Positions 34,240 through 47,400 of a DNA stretch of 64,000 nt are shown here, one piece after another. The position numbers were made by a program, and so were the translations under genes. Positions within the stretch are counted from its first letter, which is position 1. Each line of letters begins with the position of its first letter. The stretch is from positions 37,097,230 through 37,161,229 of the forward strand of contig OY744607.1 of the NCBI GenBank assembly GCA_963556255.1. The letters are read 5' to 3'. The stretch is from Allolobophora icterica (Eukaryota; Annelida; Clitellata; Crassiclitellata; Lumbricidae). The notes beneath the pieces are model-generated. The model saw only the letters and a program-made list of their open reading frames with translations. It made no database searches and was not told where the DNA came from.

Positions 34240-35345
34240 TATGGTCCATTGCTGTTCATAATTTTATTAATGACATAGATGATGGAATGTTATCTATAAG
34301 TTTGCAGATGATACAAAATCTTTAGAGCAGTGGGTGATGAAGAAGAAGTGGAGATACTGTAGGAAACCAAAGAACGTTCAGATGGTCTAAGGACTGGCAG
34401 GTGCTATTTTATTTGGAAAACTGCTCAGTATTGCATATGGGGAAGAGAAAGAAAGAGTTTTCTTACGAAATTGGGCGTATAGCTTTGAAAGTAGCCTAAG
34501 TGAGGAAGAATGGGATTTCGGAGTGATCCATTGGTGCAAAACCTTCAAGGCAATGTGCTGAAGCATCAAAAAAGGCTAACTCAACCTTAGGTATGATAAG
34601 GACAATAGTCGGTAGTGACAAGGATACAATAGCGAGGTTGTACAAATCACTGGTTAGTCCACAATTAGAATACTGCATCCAGGTGTTGAATCCATATGTG
34701 AAACATGACATTGAACAACTAGAAAAAGTGCAAAGAAGAGCTACAAAAATGATTTGGGGTTATAAGGATTTGAAATATGAAGAAAGACTGAAAAGGTGTG
34801 GACTAACACTATTAGACAGAAAGAGCAGCAGAGACCTAATTGAAGCCTACAAAATTATCACTGGAAAGGAGGCAGTGCAGTGGGAGAGGTTCTTTGAATT
34901 AGTACCAAGCAAGTCAACAGGGATTGTTATAACGTGCAATGATGCACAAAATGTGCAGCGATAAATTGAAAAGTGCATTGATGAAAGGCTGTTTGTGCAG
35001 GAAATGTATTGCAATTCATAATTATTTATGATTTTTATTATTGACACCCACTATAGACTCGCGATTTTGTGCAGTGATAATTTTTTCTTAAAACATCTGA
35101 AGCAAGATGACTCGAGGACATACATGTAGGTATAAATTATTTAAGACACCGAAAGGAACACTGAGGCATAAATTCTTCAGCGCAAAAGTTGTGGACTTTG
35201 TGGAATGGTTTTGATGATAGTACTGTCTCAGTGGACAGTATCACAGCTTTCAAGAGGAAGTTAGGCGAGACAGGCTATTAAGCACTACAGGTTAACTTGC
35301 AGTGGCTTTAACACAGACTACTTGTCTTCTGAACCACTTGAAACC
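34240..35345 (+). mobile_element. CR1-like non-LTR retrotransposon, degenerate
   Basis: The reading starts with a shattered palm region (KFADDTKS near 34,300, the F/YADD catalytic motif). An open frame at 34,593-34,964 then reads LYKSLVSPQLEYCIQVLNPY, EKVQRRATKMIWGYKDLKYEERLKRCGLT and ITGKEAVQWERFFEL, the C-terminal part of the reverse transcriptase ORF. Later frames decay toward FKRKLGE near 35,255. Stops upstream and downstream make it a dead copy. Confidence 0.85.
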
Positions 35346-35370
35346 CTCGTTATGCTATGCTATGCCAAAG

Positions 35371-35472
35371 TCGTTATATGCACATATCCACAACAACTGT
35401 CTAGATAGTCTTACAACTGGGAAGCATTTAGTTCATGTCTACTTTAAGTGAACACCATCAGTTCAACAGATT
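35371..35472. repeat. Partial duplicate of 33,918-34,233
   Basis: Shares GTCTAGATA.TCTTAC and GTGAACACCATCAGTTCA with 33,942-33,958 and 34,213-34,233 but lacks about 200 bp between them, including the orphan exon candidate. The two copies flank the CR1-like element. Confidence 0.55.
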
Positions 35473-36434
<962 letters not shown>

Positions 36435-36502
36435 ATTAATTATTATTATTATTATTATTGTTATTATTATTATTAATTATTATTGTTATTATTATTATTA
36501 TG

Positions 36503-36534
<32 letters not shown>

Positions 36535-36539
36535 ATATT

Positions 36540-36576
<37 letters not shown>

Positions 36577-36577
36577 A

Positions 36578-36650
<73 letters not shown>

Positions 36651-36651
36651 T
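36435..36651. repeat. (TTA)n microsatellite
   Basis: Near-continuous TTA/ATT run with a few substitutions, directly abutting the CAT run. Confidence 0.97.
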
Positions 36652-36863
36652 AGCCTACCTTCTGATCTTCTCAACGAACTGCCGTCTTCTGGTCGAAGGA
36701 AACTGAACGTCTTCCTGTAGAGACGACAGAAAATCATAAACAGCGCAAATTTAATTTCAATGTCGAAATCAATGTCGTCGTGAGAACTAGGTTATGGGAA
36801 AAACTCGAACAAGAGTAGGCCTATCAGCCAAGTAATAAAAAAAAACAAGTCTAGAGAATCAGC

Positions 36864-37285
36864 CAGTGGTGGCGCCAGCTATACAATTTCAGCAAGTCGC
36901 GTCAGGGTCATGGGAGTTATTCAGCAGGTCGAAGAAATTAATGTTTGAGTTTGACGCATCAAACAGCATAACCTCAACATAAGCAGCATAACTAAGATAA
37001 TATATAGGGGCCTACAAAACGAAGAAAATTATTATTGAACGCTATAGACTTCTACTGACATACTAGATAAAACGTAAAAATGTCGTTTAGATCCAACAAT
37101 TGCACTAGAGATGTTATGGGACAGATGCTGATGTCTTAAGTGTAAAAAAAGATATTAAAAATTCCAAAGAAGTTTACACAGCAGTGGGTAGTATTCAAGA
37201 GTAAAATAGGCAGGTCATAAGGGAGGTCAAGAGTAAAATACGCAGGTCAAATGACCTACCGCGACCCATGGTAGCGCCGCCACTG
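36864..37285. mobile_element. 422-bp hAT MITE
   Basis: Ends CAGTGGTGGCGCCAGC and the inverse CAGTGGCGGCGCTACC. Perfect 8-bp duplication GAATCAGC at 36,856-36,863 and 37,286-37,293. Non-coding. Confidence 0.9.
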
Positions 37286-37293
37286 GAATCAGC

Positions 37294-37756
37294 TTAGGCC
37301 GTAACTCAATTCAGGCAAGAAAAAGATAACCTACTAAACCGGAAACTTGGATACAACTCTGCCTTTGGCAGCGATACTAAGAACCGCCTTTAACGCGATC
37401 TCGTTTCACTTCTTGGACGCTGTAGAAATCTCGACATAACACAAATTTCGATAAAAATTCGATGTTTTGTAATTATTTGTTTTGACCTGATATCCTTCGA
37501 CGAATGTTCGATCCAAACAGCAGTTGGCAGAGCAGAAATCGGAAGAACTTCGATGAAGAACGACAGATTCTTGAAAATTTTGAAAAATGCTCGAATGCGT
37601 CATTCTCCTTCAAGACCTGAAGGGCGACTGAGAAATCCAACAGATCTAGACAATACGATGACGCAATCATTACGTCATTTTGGCCTTTGGCATAGTTCCA
37701 AACGATTGTCATTATTAGACTGTGGCCTAAATTAACTGTCTCTCTGTACGTGTGTA

Positions 37757-37757
<1 letters not shown>
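37294..37757. other. No gene seen
   Basis: Several short overlapping frames on both strands, none recognisable. Confidence 0.45.

Positions 37758-37796
<39 letters not shown>
37758..37796. repeat. (GTAA)n microsatellite
   Basis: About ten GTAA units in a row. Confidence 0.95.
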
Positions 37797-37849
37797 TTTT
37801 CTTTATTTAACCGGTTGGAAGAGATTGTACATGCATCAAATAGCAGACT

Positions 37850-37972
37850 TGTTGTCCTCGAGACCAAGGTCTTGGTCTCGAGTGCACTCGAGTTCGTTTA
37901 AAAAAGTCTTGGTCTTGGTCTTGAGACCAAAAGTCTTGGTCTTGGTCTCGCAAGACCAAGACCCTTCTCCCT
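37850..37972. repeat. Clustered direct and inverted AAGACCAAGACC repeats
   Basis: CTTGGTCT occurs at least seven times in both orientations within about 120 bp, including the palindrome GAGACCAAGGTCTTGGTCTC at the left edge. It looks like the end of a DNA transposon or a foldback repeat. No target duplication found. Confidence 0.7.
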
Positions 37973-38535
37973 CTCCTTCCTCCCCTTTCCTCTCCATGCT
38001 TATCCATCTCCCTCCCCTCCCTTCCCCTTCCCTTGAAGCGGGAGGTCCGGAGGTACTCCCCTGGAAAAATTTTGAATTCTACATTGCGTAGGTGAGTTTT
38101 AGCGCATTTTCGGGGAAGGAAAACTGGTTTCTTGTCAAGGGTTTCGTCGTAAAATAGTATTTAAAATTCACGAGACTGCCTGACATAATTGCGCAATAAC
38201 TGACTTTTTCTCAAGTTTTACTAGTTAGGCCTACACAACAAGATGGCATACGAATTTTTATGAACATTCCGGATTGCTAAGATACACTACATGAACGCAG
38301 TAGGCTATGTTTTGAGTGCGTGCACATGATACCTGCTAGTGGTAGCATATCTAATCAGAATTAGGCCTAAATATTTCAATTTATTTAATCCAGACTTGCA
38401 TACCGTCCATACCGAGATGTTTTTGGGCCATACCGGTATGGATTTTTCGCCTAGAGAAGTTCCGGTATGCTTTCATCCGGCCAGGAGAGGTGCCGGTATG
38501 GCATACCGTTTCATACCGTCTCATTTCGAGCACCG
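37973..38535. mobile_element. Repeat family B, second copy
   Basis: Matches 13,640-14,013 over its first part and 14,915-15,031 over its last. The right end, reversed, is CGGTGCTCGAAATGAGACGG, resembling the left end CAGGGCTCGAAGTGGGAAAC at 13,606. The left end is missing, replaced by the GACCAAG repeat cluster. Its right flank AGTGTAAT is the same octamer as the left flank at 13,598. Confidence 0.6.
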
Positions 38536-38543
38536 AGTGTAAT

Positions 38544-39198
38544 ATCTATTGTGAACTATACATGTAGATACGCCAGGGTTGTAAAACACCGTCTCATCGG
38601 GCCTGACTTTCCCACCCCGGATTCTGACCTGGCACAGAAAGTGAACCAGTAACTTGGCTTTGGCACATCTGATTTCATATAGCACCAGCGTTTAAGCTCG
38701 ACTCCTCATGGCACTGCTTTTGTAATGCTGAAAATTTCACGGTGTTATCACTGTTATGCTACACTTACAACACTTTGAGATGAACCAACATTACGGTTAC
38801 CCACACAATTCACCTTTTCTGTCAAACTTCACCTGCTCCTGGTTGTTGTCATGTTTGGTTCCATCTATCACGTTACATGGATCCAATTCAATATTCGTTG
38901 AAAACGTACATGTACATTGATTTGCGTCCAGCAAAGGATCCAGAAGGTTTATGGGGAGGGTAAAAATAATTTTTTTGCATTTAGTAAGAGTCAGGTGCTA
39001 ATTTGTGTAATTTATTATTAGGCTATATGCCCTTGAAACAATTTTGGCTAATTCGTTAATCTCGTCGTTCCATTCACAGTACAGATCCTGCATTGTTGGT
39101 GCTAGTCTACTGTAAAATGGCTTATAATTATAGTAATATACTTCGTGAGGTGGGGGGCACGTCCTGTGTAAATATCAAATGGAGAGCATGGCCAGATT
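38544..39198. other. No gene seen
   Basis: Non-coding sequence before the tandem duplication. No frame longer than about 60 codons. Confidence 0.5.
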
Positions 39199-39887
39199 GC
39201 CCCCCCTGGATTCGCCTCTGTTTGCGTCAGATAGAAAAATGCAAGATCAGAAGAATGAGATGTAGGACGTGATGGGCGCCTTGCATGGCTGCCGTGTACA
39301 GTTAGATTCGACTCCTGTAATAACTTGTGATCATCCGTTCACACTGATTTGTAATCATACTGCGTTATTGTCAGTTTGAAGATATTAAACGAAGATTATT
39401 ATTATTATTATGTTAAAGAGGATGTGACGAGCTCTGTAAGGATCTACCCCATTAGAATATATCAGACTGTGTAAAAACTGGGCCCAAAACCCTACATGTA
39501 CATCCACTTCCGAGTAAAGGCACATGCAGTCTACAGGCCAACTAGTATCAATGCTACAACGCCACCCACTTGCACCTTCATTCAATACACATTTATTAGC
39601 CCTATTCATCCTACCAGTTTTGCCCCCCCTGGATTCGCCTCTGTTTGCGTCAGATAGAAAAATGCAAGATCAGAAGAATGTTAAAGAGGATGTGACGAGC
39701 TCTGTAAGGAACTACCCCATTAGAATATTTCAGGCTGTGCAAAACTGGGCCCAAAACCCTACATGTACATCCACTTCCGAGTAAAGGGACATGCAGTCTA
39801 CAGGCCAACTAGTATCAATGCTACAATGCCACCCACTTGCACCTTCATTCAATACACATTTATAACCCCTATTCATCCTACCAGTTT
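39199..39887. repeat. Tandem segmental duplication, unit about 268 bp
   Basis: Copy A (39,199-39,620) and copy B (39,622-39,887) both run from GCCCCCCCTGGATTCGCCTC to ATTCATCCTACCAGTTT with about 95% identity. Copy A is longer only because it contains the 155-bp retroposon insertion at 39,258-39,412. Confidence 0.95.
39258..39412 (+). mobile_element. Retroposon family A insertion with (ATT)n tail
   Basis: Absent from copy B of the duplication, which therefore shows the empty site. It begins AGATGTAGGACGTGATGGGC and ends AAACGAAGATTATTATT with an ATT tail. ATG is found at both junctions and may be a 3-bp target duplication. Same family as 1-184 and 56,938-57,245. Confidence 0.88.
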
Positions 39888-41373
39888 CAACATTTGACCT
39901 CCACCATCATTCATTTACCCCAGTTAACCGTACATGTGGAAATACGTCATAAAGCAGTTGTACAGTCTATAGCTTTCATTAGTAGAAGCAGATTATCTCA
40001 TCATCCCAGATACAAAGAAAGCAGTAAATGCAGTCTGGACAATTTCAGGATGAAACAAATAATGTTTTAAAATTATAAGCAAGATAACGGCTTACTTTCC
40101 TTAAAACAGATTGTACAAACAAAACGCTAAAGCTGCAACAATAGACAGAATTTTCTCTACGTCTACTTTTTTACATGCATGCAAAAACGTAACAAGCTCG
40201 GCAACAAATCAGCCCACCACCCTGGGTTTCATGTTTCAAATAATGGCTCAGGGGTGTTAACATTTACAACTCGTAGCTACGCTCTGTCACTGGCAAGGTG
40301 ACAATGTTTCTGGATTGTAGGGCACACATCTACCATAAACGACTCTTAACTCTACGATAGAATAGCCATTGTTGGTAGAGGCAAATAACTTAAGCCATTA
40401 CCTTATTGTATCACATGCACATGTACAATGTTAAGTTCATGCATGAAACTAATAAACTGTAGAAAAATAATAATAATACAAGTTCTAGATTCTTATTTGA
40501 CTGCAGACAATTCCATTCGTTCTCTGACCAAAGATCAGAAGTCAAACAAAGTAAACTTCTGGTTGTTATTTGCAAGTACTAAAGCATTCTTTCAGTACCC
40601 TTGTGCAATCAGAAGGCAAAAGCCAAGCATGCGTTATACCGCATATAAGCTTTAGCAAATCAGGAATCCAGCACAACAGAAATTATTTCACATTTTTCCA
40701 GCAGTTAAGCATCATTAGTCATTCTTGGGCGACAGACAAGATTGCTACAGATCACAAACTAACTCTAACGAAGCTAGAATTATATTTAAAAATAAACTGA
40801 TGCCCATCAAAACTGGATATAATTTCATGAAAAGTAGAAAGAATTGAAACACTACACATATCTGATAACAATATATACCAGGCAGCCACATATGTTCAAA
40901 CATAGGACCACAGAAATCAGGCATACAGACGATCGGAAAGACATAAACGATAAATATCTACCATCCTACTTCGGGATCTCAACACCGGCAGACGCAGCTC
41001 AGCATTTACGATACACGAGAAGCCTTAGCAGTTACGGCAGACATTAACAGCGTTCTCATTCATTGCCTATTAATTTTGAATTTAGAATTTAAAAATGAAT
41101 CAAAGTAAAATTACTCCTCATAAGAAGACTTATACGTCGACATGAAGAAAAGTATATATGTATACATATCGGAGTCCATGGAGTCCACACACAAATAGCA
41201 TCTTGCTCGAGAGGGTCTTCAGGATATGGGATCCCAGCGTTCAGCAAATTTACATCAGTAAATGAATCGTCGGCGGGAATCAAATTAGACAAAGGGAAGG
41301 GGGACACTAAAGTTAACATCTCGAAAATTGAAGTCTGTGTGTGTGTTTGCGTGCTCCACAGCAAAGTTCCTCT
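39888..41373. other. 3' flank of ubiquilin, probably including its 3' UTR
   Basis: No independent gene recognised. The sequence next to the ubiquilin stop (41,374) on its downstream side should be 3' UTR. I could not assign a convincing polyadenylation signal close to the stop. Confidence 0.4.
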
Positions 41374-41441
41374 TCACCTCTGACTCTGCTGCAGCAACCG
41401 ATCGACTGCGGCATCAACATCGCCAAACGTTGCAATCAGAC
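41374..41441 (-). CDS. UBQLN: Ubiquilin exon 15 (UBA end and stop)
   Basis: Two bases plus [20 protein letters not shown], Arg and a TGA stop; acceptor CTGTACAG. Confidence 0.95.
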
Positions 41442-44400
41442 CTGTACAGATGAAATGCAAACATCGTATCAGTGAAAAATATTGCAACAGAAAAAGCGAA
41501 GCTTTATATAAATCAAGATGAAAGAAATCAAATAATATCAAAAGAAGCAAAAACTGTATAAAAAAGTGAAAAATCATATAAATAAAAGTGAAAATAATAA
41601 AAACAGTGTAAGTTAACTTCATATAAATATAAAAAAAACTCCAAATAAACAAAAAATACATGAAAGCATCAGCAAAAACTCCAGTTTAAAAATCGTTGTC
41701 AGTTTCTGAAATGAGGATTGGACTCGAACTATCTATTGCATGATTGTCATGATCTCTTCCTCGTTTGTTCAGTGAATGTAATGTTAAATGCCTGCCAACA
41801 GAGGACATTTGTCTTATGCAACACAATGCTAGTGTCACAATGCATATTTGCAAAATAATCATGCATATGCATATTTCTAATGGGATCTCATACGTAATAA
41901 CACATACATATACTGAAGTAATTGCGCTAATCATACGCCTCTTTCTCATCCTCGTTATGCTCCTCCTCATTACCATCAACTTCTTAATCTCAAACAATTG
42001 TCACTACTTAATCATTGTCATTAAAATAAATTACCCATCCACCAATATTCACCCATTCACCACAACCCCTGTGACTATCATCACTGTATCCATCAAGACA
42101 CAAATGTCGTCCGAACATTAAACAGTAAAGCCGAGTCCACAAATGAATGACGTGTTCTTCAAATACTAACATTGTAGATTAGCCTCTCTGTTCAAAAATC
42201 CCATGGCAGACAGCTGTTCTAATTGTGCCTGGTATCTCTGCTCCGGCGGCTGATTCTGTACACAGAAGAAAACACATATTTGACAAATTTCTCTCATCAA
42301 TGGTTACATTTGCTGTGCTTTAATAAATTCGATTCTACTCATGAAATTTGACATCGTTTTTCGATTTACAATTCTCACTTAATTTTTAAAAAGTTTCAGT
42401 TTTATCAACTTTGAGGTAAACACATGCACTGATCAACTTTCTCTTAACAGTCTATTGTTGGGGATACTAACAGAGAAAAACTATTATATATGAAATCTCT
42501 ACATTTCTAAAGATTTAAGCGTTCACTTTTATACGAACTGATGATGGTCAAATTCACCAAAAAACAACATGGCTGCCAACAAATCATCTGTCAAGACACA
42601 CCATTTTACTGTAGTCTTTGCACGACTCCATTTTAGCCCCTAGATTTTTGTGGTTCTGTTTCCACCTCACACGATCCTTTGACATAAAGATACTGCTTCT
42701 GAGGGGTTTATGCAGAGATGTGTACACAAGCTGTACAAGCCTTTTACTTATTGCAATGATTGTCACACAGGAAGGAAAACATCATCTTACCACAACCGAC
42801 ATCATTTGCATCATCTGTGATATCATGCCCGAGTAATCTGATGGCGATCCTTGCCCAGCAGGTGGTGCTGCAGAACCTGCAGCATTTGGAAACATAAATG
42901 GAAATAAGGGATTAGTGCCAGCTGCTGGGGTCCCTCCAGGAACCATCGGCGTGGGCCCAATGCTTGGAGCAGAAGGAGTGGCAGCTGTGCTCGAAGCAGT
43001 GCTGCTCTCTTGTGACGATGCTGGGTCAGTCAAAGTAGATTGCGCTGGCGCTGTGGTAGAAGAGGTCGTAGAAGGTGCAGGAGTGGCAGTTGTGGGCATT
43101 GAGGCTGGTGATGTGGCAGGTCCTGAAGTTGGTGCAGCCATGCCAAAAGGTCCGAAACTGGAAAAAGACAAGATAATAAACATGTCGTACATAGGTTTAG
43201 TAACACACATTAACAGAAATGCTGTGTGCATAGGTAAGTTAGTAACATAATTTTGCAAAAACACATGCACAACAGATCAAGCTATGAAACTGAAGCAATT
43301 GAATGTGTCTGCTTACTTTAAACATTATAAAGCTAACCAAACGCACAATTCCAATACATGTTCATTGAAAATATGTTTTAGTGCTCAGAAGCACAAACAC
43401 AACCATGACAGAACTTGAACAGATGTTTAACACTTAAACGACAAGCTGCATTGGTTACCCAGTCACTTTTAGCACACTGTCATTGTTAAGTGCTAAGGGG
43501 CCGTCCACATATTACGTACGCAATGAGGGGGGGTCGGATTTTGGCGATTTTGCATACGGGTGCGAACGGGGGGGGAGGACAAAAGTGTACGTACGCAAAA
43601 TAAATTTCTAATTATGACGTCCACATTAGCCTATTTATAACTCTGTATTGTCCTATAGTCGTTCGATGGCATTTTATTACATTATATAAAAGCCATGTGC
43701 AGTTATTCTGTGCTGTGAACGAGATACCTATAATTTGTCTATATTGGCCCTCACTCATCCTTCAATCTGGACTAAAGTGCAGACAGTAGAGGCACTTTCT
43801 GCAGCTGGTCTTCGGGGGGGGGGGGGGGGGTGAGCGTCAAGTGTACGTACACAGGGGGGGGGTGTGGAAGAAAGTACGCTTGCGAACAGGGGGGGAGGGG
43901 GTCAAATTTTCCCGGATTTTTGCATACGTAATATATGGATGGCCCCTAAGGGAAAATTTCCCAAATATAAAAGCCACCTGAAGTTATACATGGAGACATT
44001 ATGGAATATATTCTTCCACCTCCAGAACAGGGACCAAGTAAGCTCACTGGCAAAACGAAGAAGGCAATGGCAGCAGTGATATGAGACGCTCTACTTACCC
44101 AGCACCACCCAGAGTTGGCACTTCCTGCTGCAGCTGCATGAAGCCTTGTTGTATCTGCATCATGGCCTGAAGTGCACGTGGGTTCGTTACAATTGACTGC
44201 ATCTCCGGTGACTGCATCTTCAACAAGCAACAGAAATTAGAGTGCAAATTAGAGTCTGAGCAATGCAATCAAACAGTTCTCATTGGAATCGTTTCAGAGG
44301 ATGTTTGACACCAAGGCAGATGCTATAATATATTGTTCACATCAAGTAGCAGCATTCACAAGGTATTGAAAATATCCCATTACATTATTACATTATTCCC

Positions 44401-47400
44401 TTTTACATTATTCCCTTTAAGAATTCTTTAAAACAGTAATGATACGGTGTTTTATAGTGACTTAAGCCTCCTGTACACTAAATAAGGTCATATAAGACAA
44501 ATATTTACAAACCAGACTACAGCAGCCACAGCATGATAGAAGACAAGCTTAATTCAGGAACATACCCTCTGCATAAATGATGGCAACATCTGAGTCATCA
44601 TTTCTGCCATCTGCGGATTACTTGAGAAAAATGGATTGTTCGCAAATATCTGTAAACAGTTATAACAAAGTTCTCACGACACTGATACAGTCTACAAAAT
44701 CTTTAATCTGCAAACAATGTTGCTAGAAAGCAAAATAGTTGTTAGATGGTTTATCTGAAAGGATCCCAGTGAAGTGCTATATAAATATTCTGTATGATTA
44801 CGTAAACAAGGGCCAATGGCGCTTTCCCTGCATGTCATGGTTTCAGTTCAATTATGTTTACTATTTAGTCTACTGCAGACTTTGACACCAGCATGTCCCA
44901 AGTAACCTGAATATATGTATGTATTTAGACACTTTATTAGAACACCTTGTAAGTAACTTTTAAAGATTCAACAATTCACATAAGTGGAAGAGTCACGACT
45001 GGCAGGCACTGGCACACAGGTAGAACCCAACTCATGGAGTCCAATATCCTGAACAGAAACTACACACATGGACGGTACTTTGGGTAAAACTACAAACATG
45101 GAGGGTACATCCTTTGGGTAAAACTACACACATGGAAGGTACATCCTTGAGGTAAAACTACAAACATGGAGGTTAAATCCTTTGGGTAAAACTACAAACA
45201 TAGAGGGTACATCCTTTGGGTAAAACTACACACATGGAACGTACATCCTTGAGGTAAAACTACAAACATGGAGGTTAAATCCTTTGGGTAAAACTACAAA
45301 CATAGAGGATACATCCTTTGGGTAAAACTACAAACATAGAAGATACATCATTTGGGTAAAACACTGTACCTGTTGGGCTGTAGCTGGGTTATTTGCCATT
45401 TCCTGCATCATGGAAGTCATCATTGGCGACTGCAACATATTCTGCATCAGCTGAGGATTCGACATCAGCTGCTGGACCATGCTCTGCATTCCTGGACTGT
45501 TCATCATTCCCGCTGAAACCATGAACCAAACACACTTTAACGCAGCTCTACAATAGTCTCAAGGACCATACAAAATATCCTACAAGCACAGTTTTCAAGT
45601 CGATGCCAGTAAATGCACAGCAATTGTGCTTACTCTTTATGTTTAACAGCTCAATGACCATAATTTTATTACATATCTATTGACAGTCCAACTCTCTCTC
45701 CCTTTCTTCTCTCATCACATTTACCCACTGTAAAAGCTTATAGTGTAATCTCAGTTCTTAGTTCTCTTAATTCTCCCATTCTAAGCACAATGCGATGGAA
45801 AAATTTCATATAGACCTTCAAACACAAAACCTAGCTAATCTCCTCCCAGTTCAAGAGTTGCAAGAGAAAACTGTGAGTGAGAAATAATAAGTAGCACTAC
45901 CGTCAGGAGCAGAACATGAACAAAGCCAATTACTTGGTCATATCAAAATTATTTCTACATTTAGCAGACGATCAGCTGTTACGAAAAGGAAAGAATTTAT
46001 GAATAAGCAGCTAACAAGAAATTCCACTGAGCCCAAATAGTGGAGGAGTGGTGCCAGTGGTAGTAGCAGTTGTTCCCTGGCTCTGAGCTGAACTGCCGCT
46101 AGGACTTGGACGAGACCACGGATTGGGCAGAGGCTCCCGATTCTCCTCTCCCTGAGTTCGACCGGTGCTCGATGTTGTTCCACTACCACTGCCACCAGCT
46201 GAGGTGTCTAAAGCAAAGAAAATAGCAATTTGTCAGATGCATGACAACCGACCAGCATCCATTGACTGTAGACATAATCTGTCAAATAATAAGGCTTTAA
46301 CTGCAAAGAAATACATGCTGACTGAATCACTACACATGCGCATACATAAAGTCACCTCTATCTCCTTTCCAAAACGAGTCTAGTCGCCTAGACATCATAA
46401 TTTTGAGCAATTACAAACTGACTCCTCAGACCAATTCGCTCTAACCGAAATCTCATCATATAATCTACAACTTAGAAGCTAATTTTAGCACTGGTTCTAA
46501 ATACATGTCATAAAAACATTTCTATTTTCTACTTTCACAACACTGCACCAACTGGGTACTGGTACAAGTAGATAGTGGTAGCTACTCGGTTCAACTACAA
46601 GTTGAAAAGAAAAGCAGCTGCATCAAATTATTGCAGTTTCTCTATGAATCAAATATTAAAGCAATAACATTAACAAAATTATATTTAGGAATTCAGAAGG
46701 ATCTGCAGCCATGCTTTTATGAACAACCAGTTAGATACTAGTGTCACAGAAGTCATCAGCTTAACGCTGTTTGTTCCTGCTAGACCAGTGGTTTGGACCA
46801 TCAGACTGTGGGAACACAGTAAGGTTAAACCAACATCAAGCACACTTATTAAATGCAATTCAAAACCTGAGACCTTGGTCCTGACGATTTTCTACAGAGG
46901 CATGCAACAAGCGGTTTACGTTTACTTTTTAACAACATATATTATAAACAAATGATATATAATGCATAATAAGCAAATAACCGAAAACCTATTTATTCTA
47001 ATCACCTAACATATCAGTAAACCATTAATATGCAGAAACATTTTAACAAACTTCTTGAATGCAAGACTAAAAACAAATTATGAGCTAGCAGCTCCCGAAA
47101 AGAAACTATGCCAGTGGTACAAACTTATAAGAGCTGCAAAGGGATTATTTCCTAGTCCCTCAGTGGCTGCATTCATCATCGGTTCCTGAATGTCGTGATA
47201 CATTCTCTGCAGAGCATTGAAACCGCCAGGCAAGCTCTGAAACAAAGTATACATCATCTAGAAATAATAAATCAGTATAACATTCAAGCTCAATGCCAAT
47301 TATACTGAACAGCACATACACAGTGCATCCGTAATTACACCAGAGCACAGTTCATTACAACACATATTTAGTGCAGCATCAGAAACTTGCCTCATTATAA

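Noticed and set aside
33918..35472. LTR retrotransposon with the flanking duplicates as LTRs
   Set aside because: The enclosed reverse transcriptase is of non-LTR type, the duplicates lack TG...CA ends and differ by a 200-bp gap.
42915..43250. 111-codon plus-strand frame rich in Gly, Ala and Val
   Set aside because: Antisense shadow of ubiquilin exon 13.
46790..46850. hAT-like left end CAGTGGTTTGGACC in a ubiquilin intron
   Set aside because: No matching inverted right end or target duplication was found nearby.
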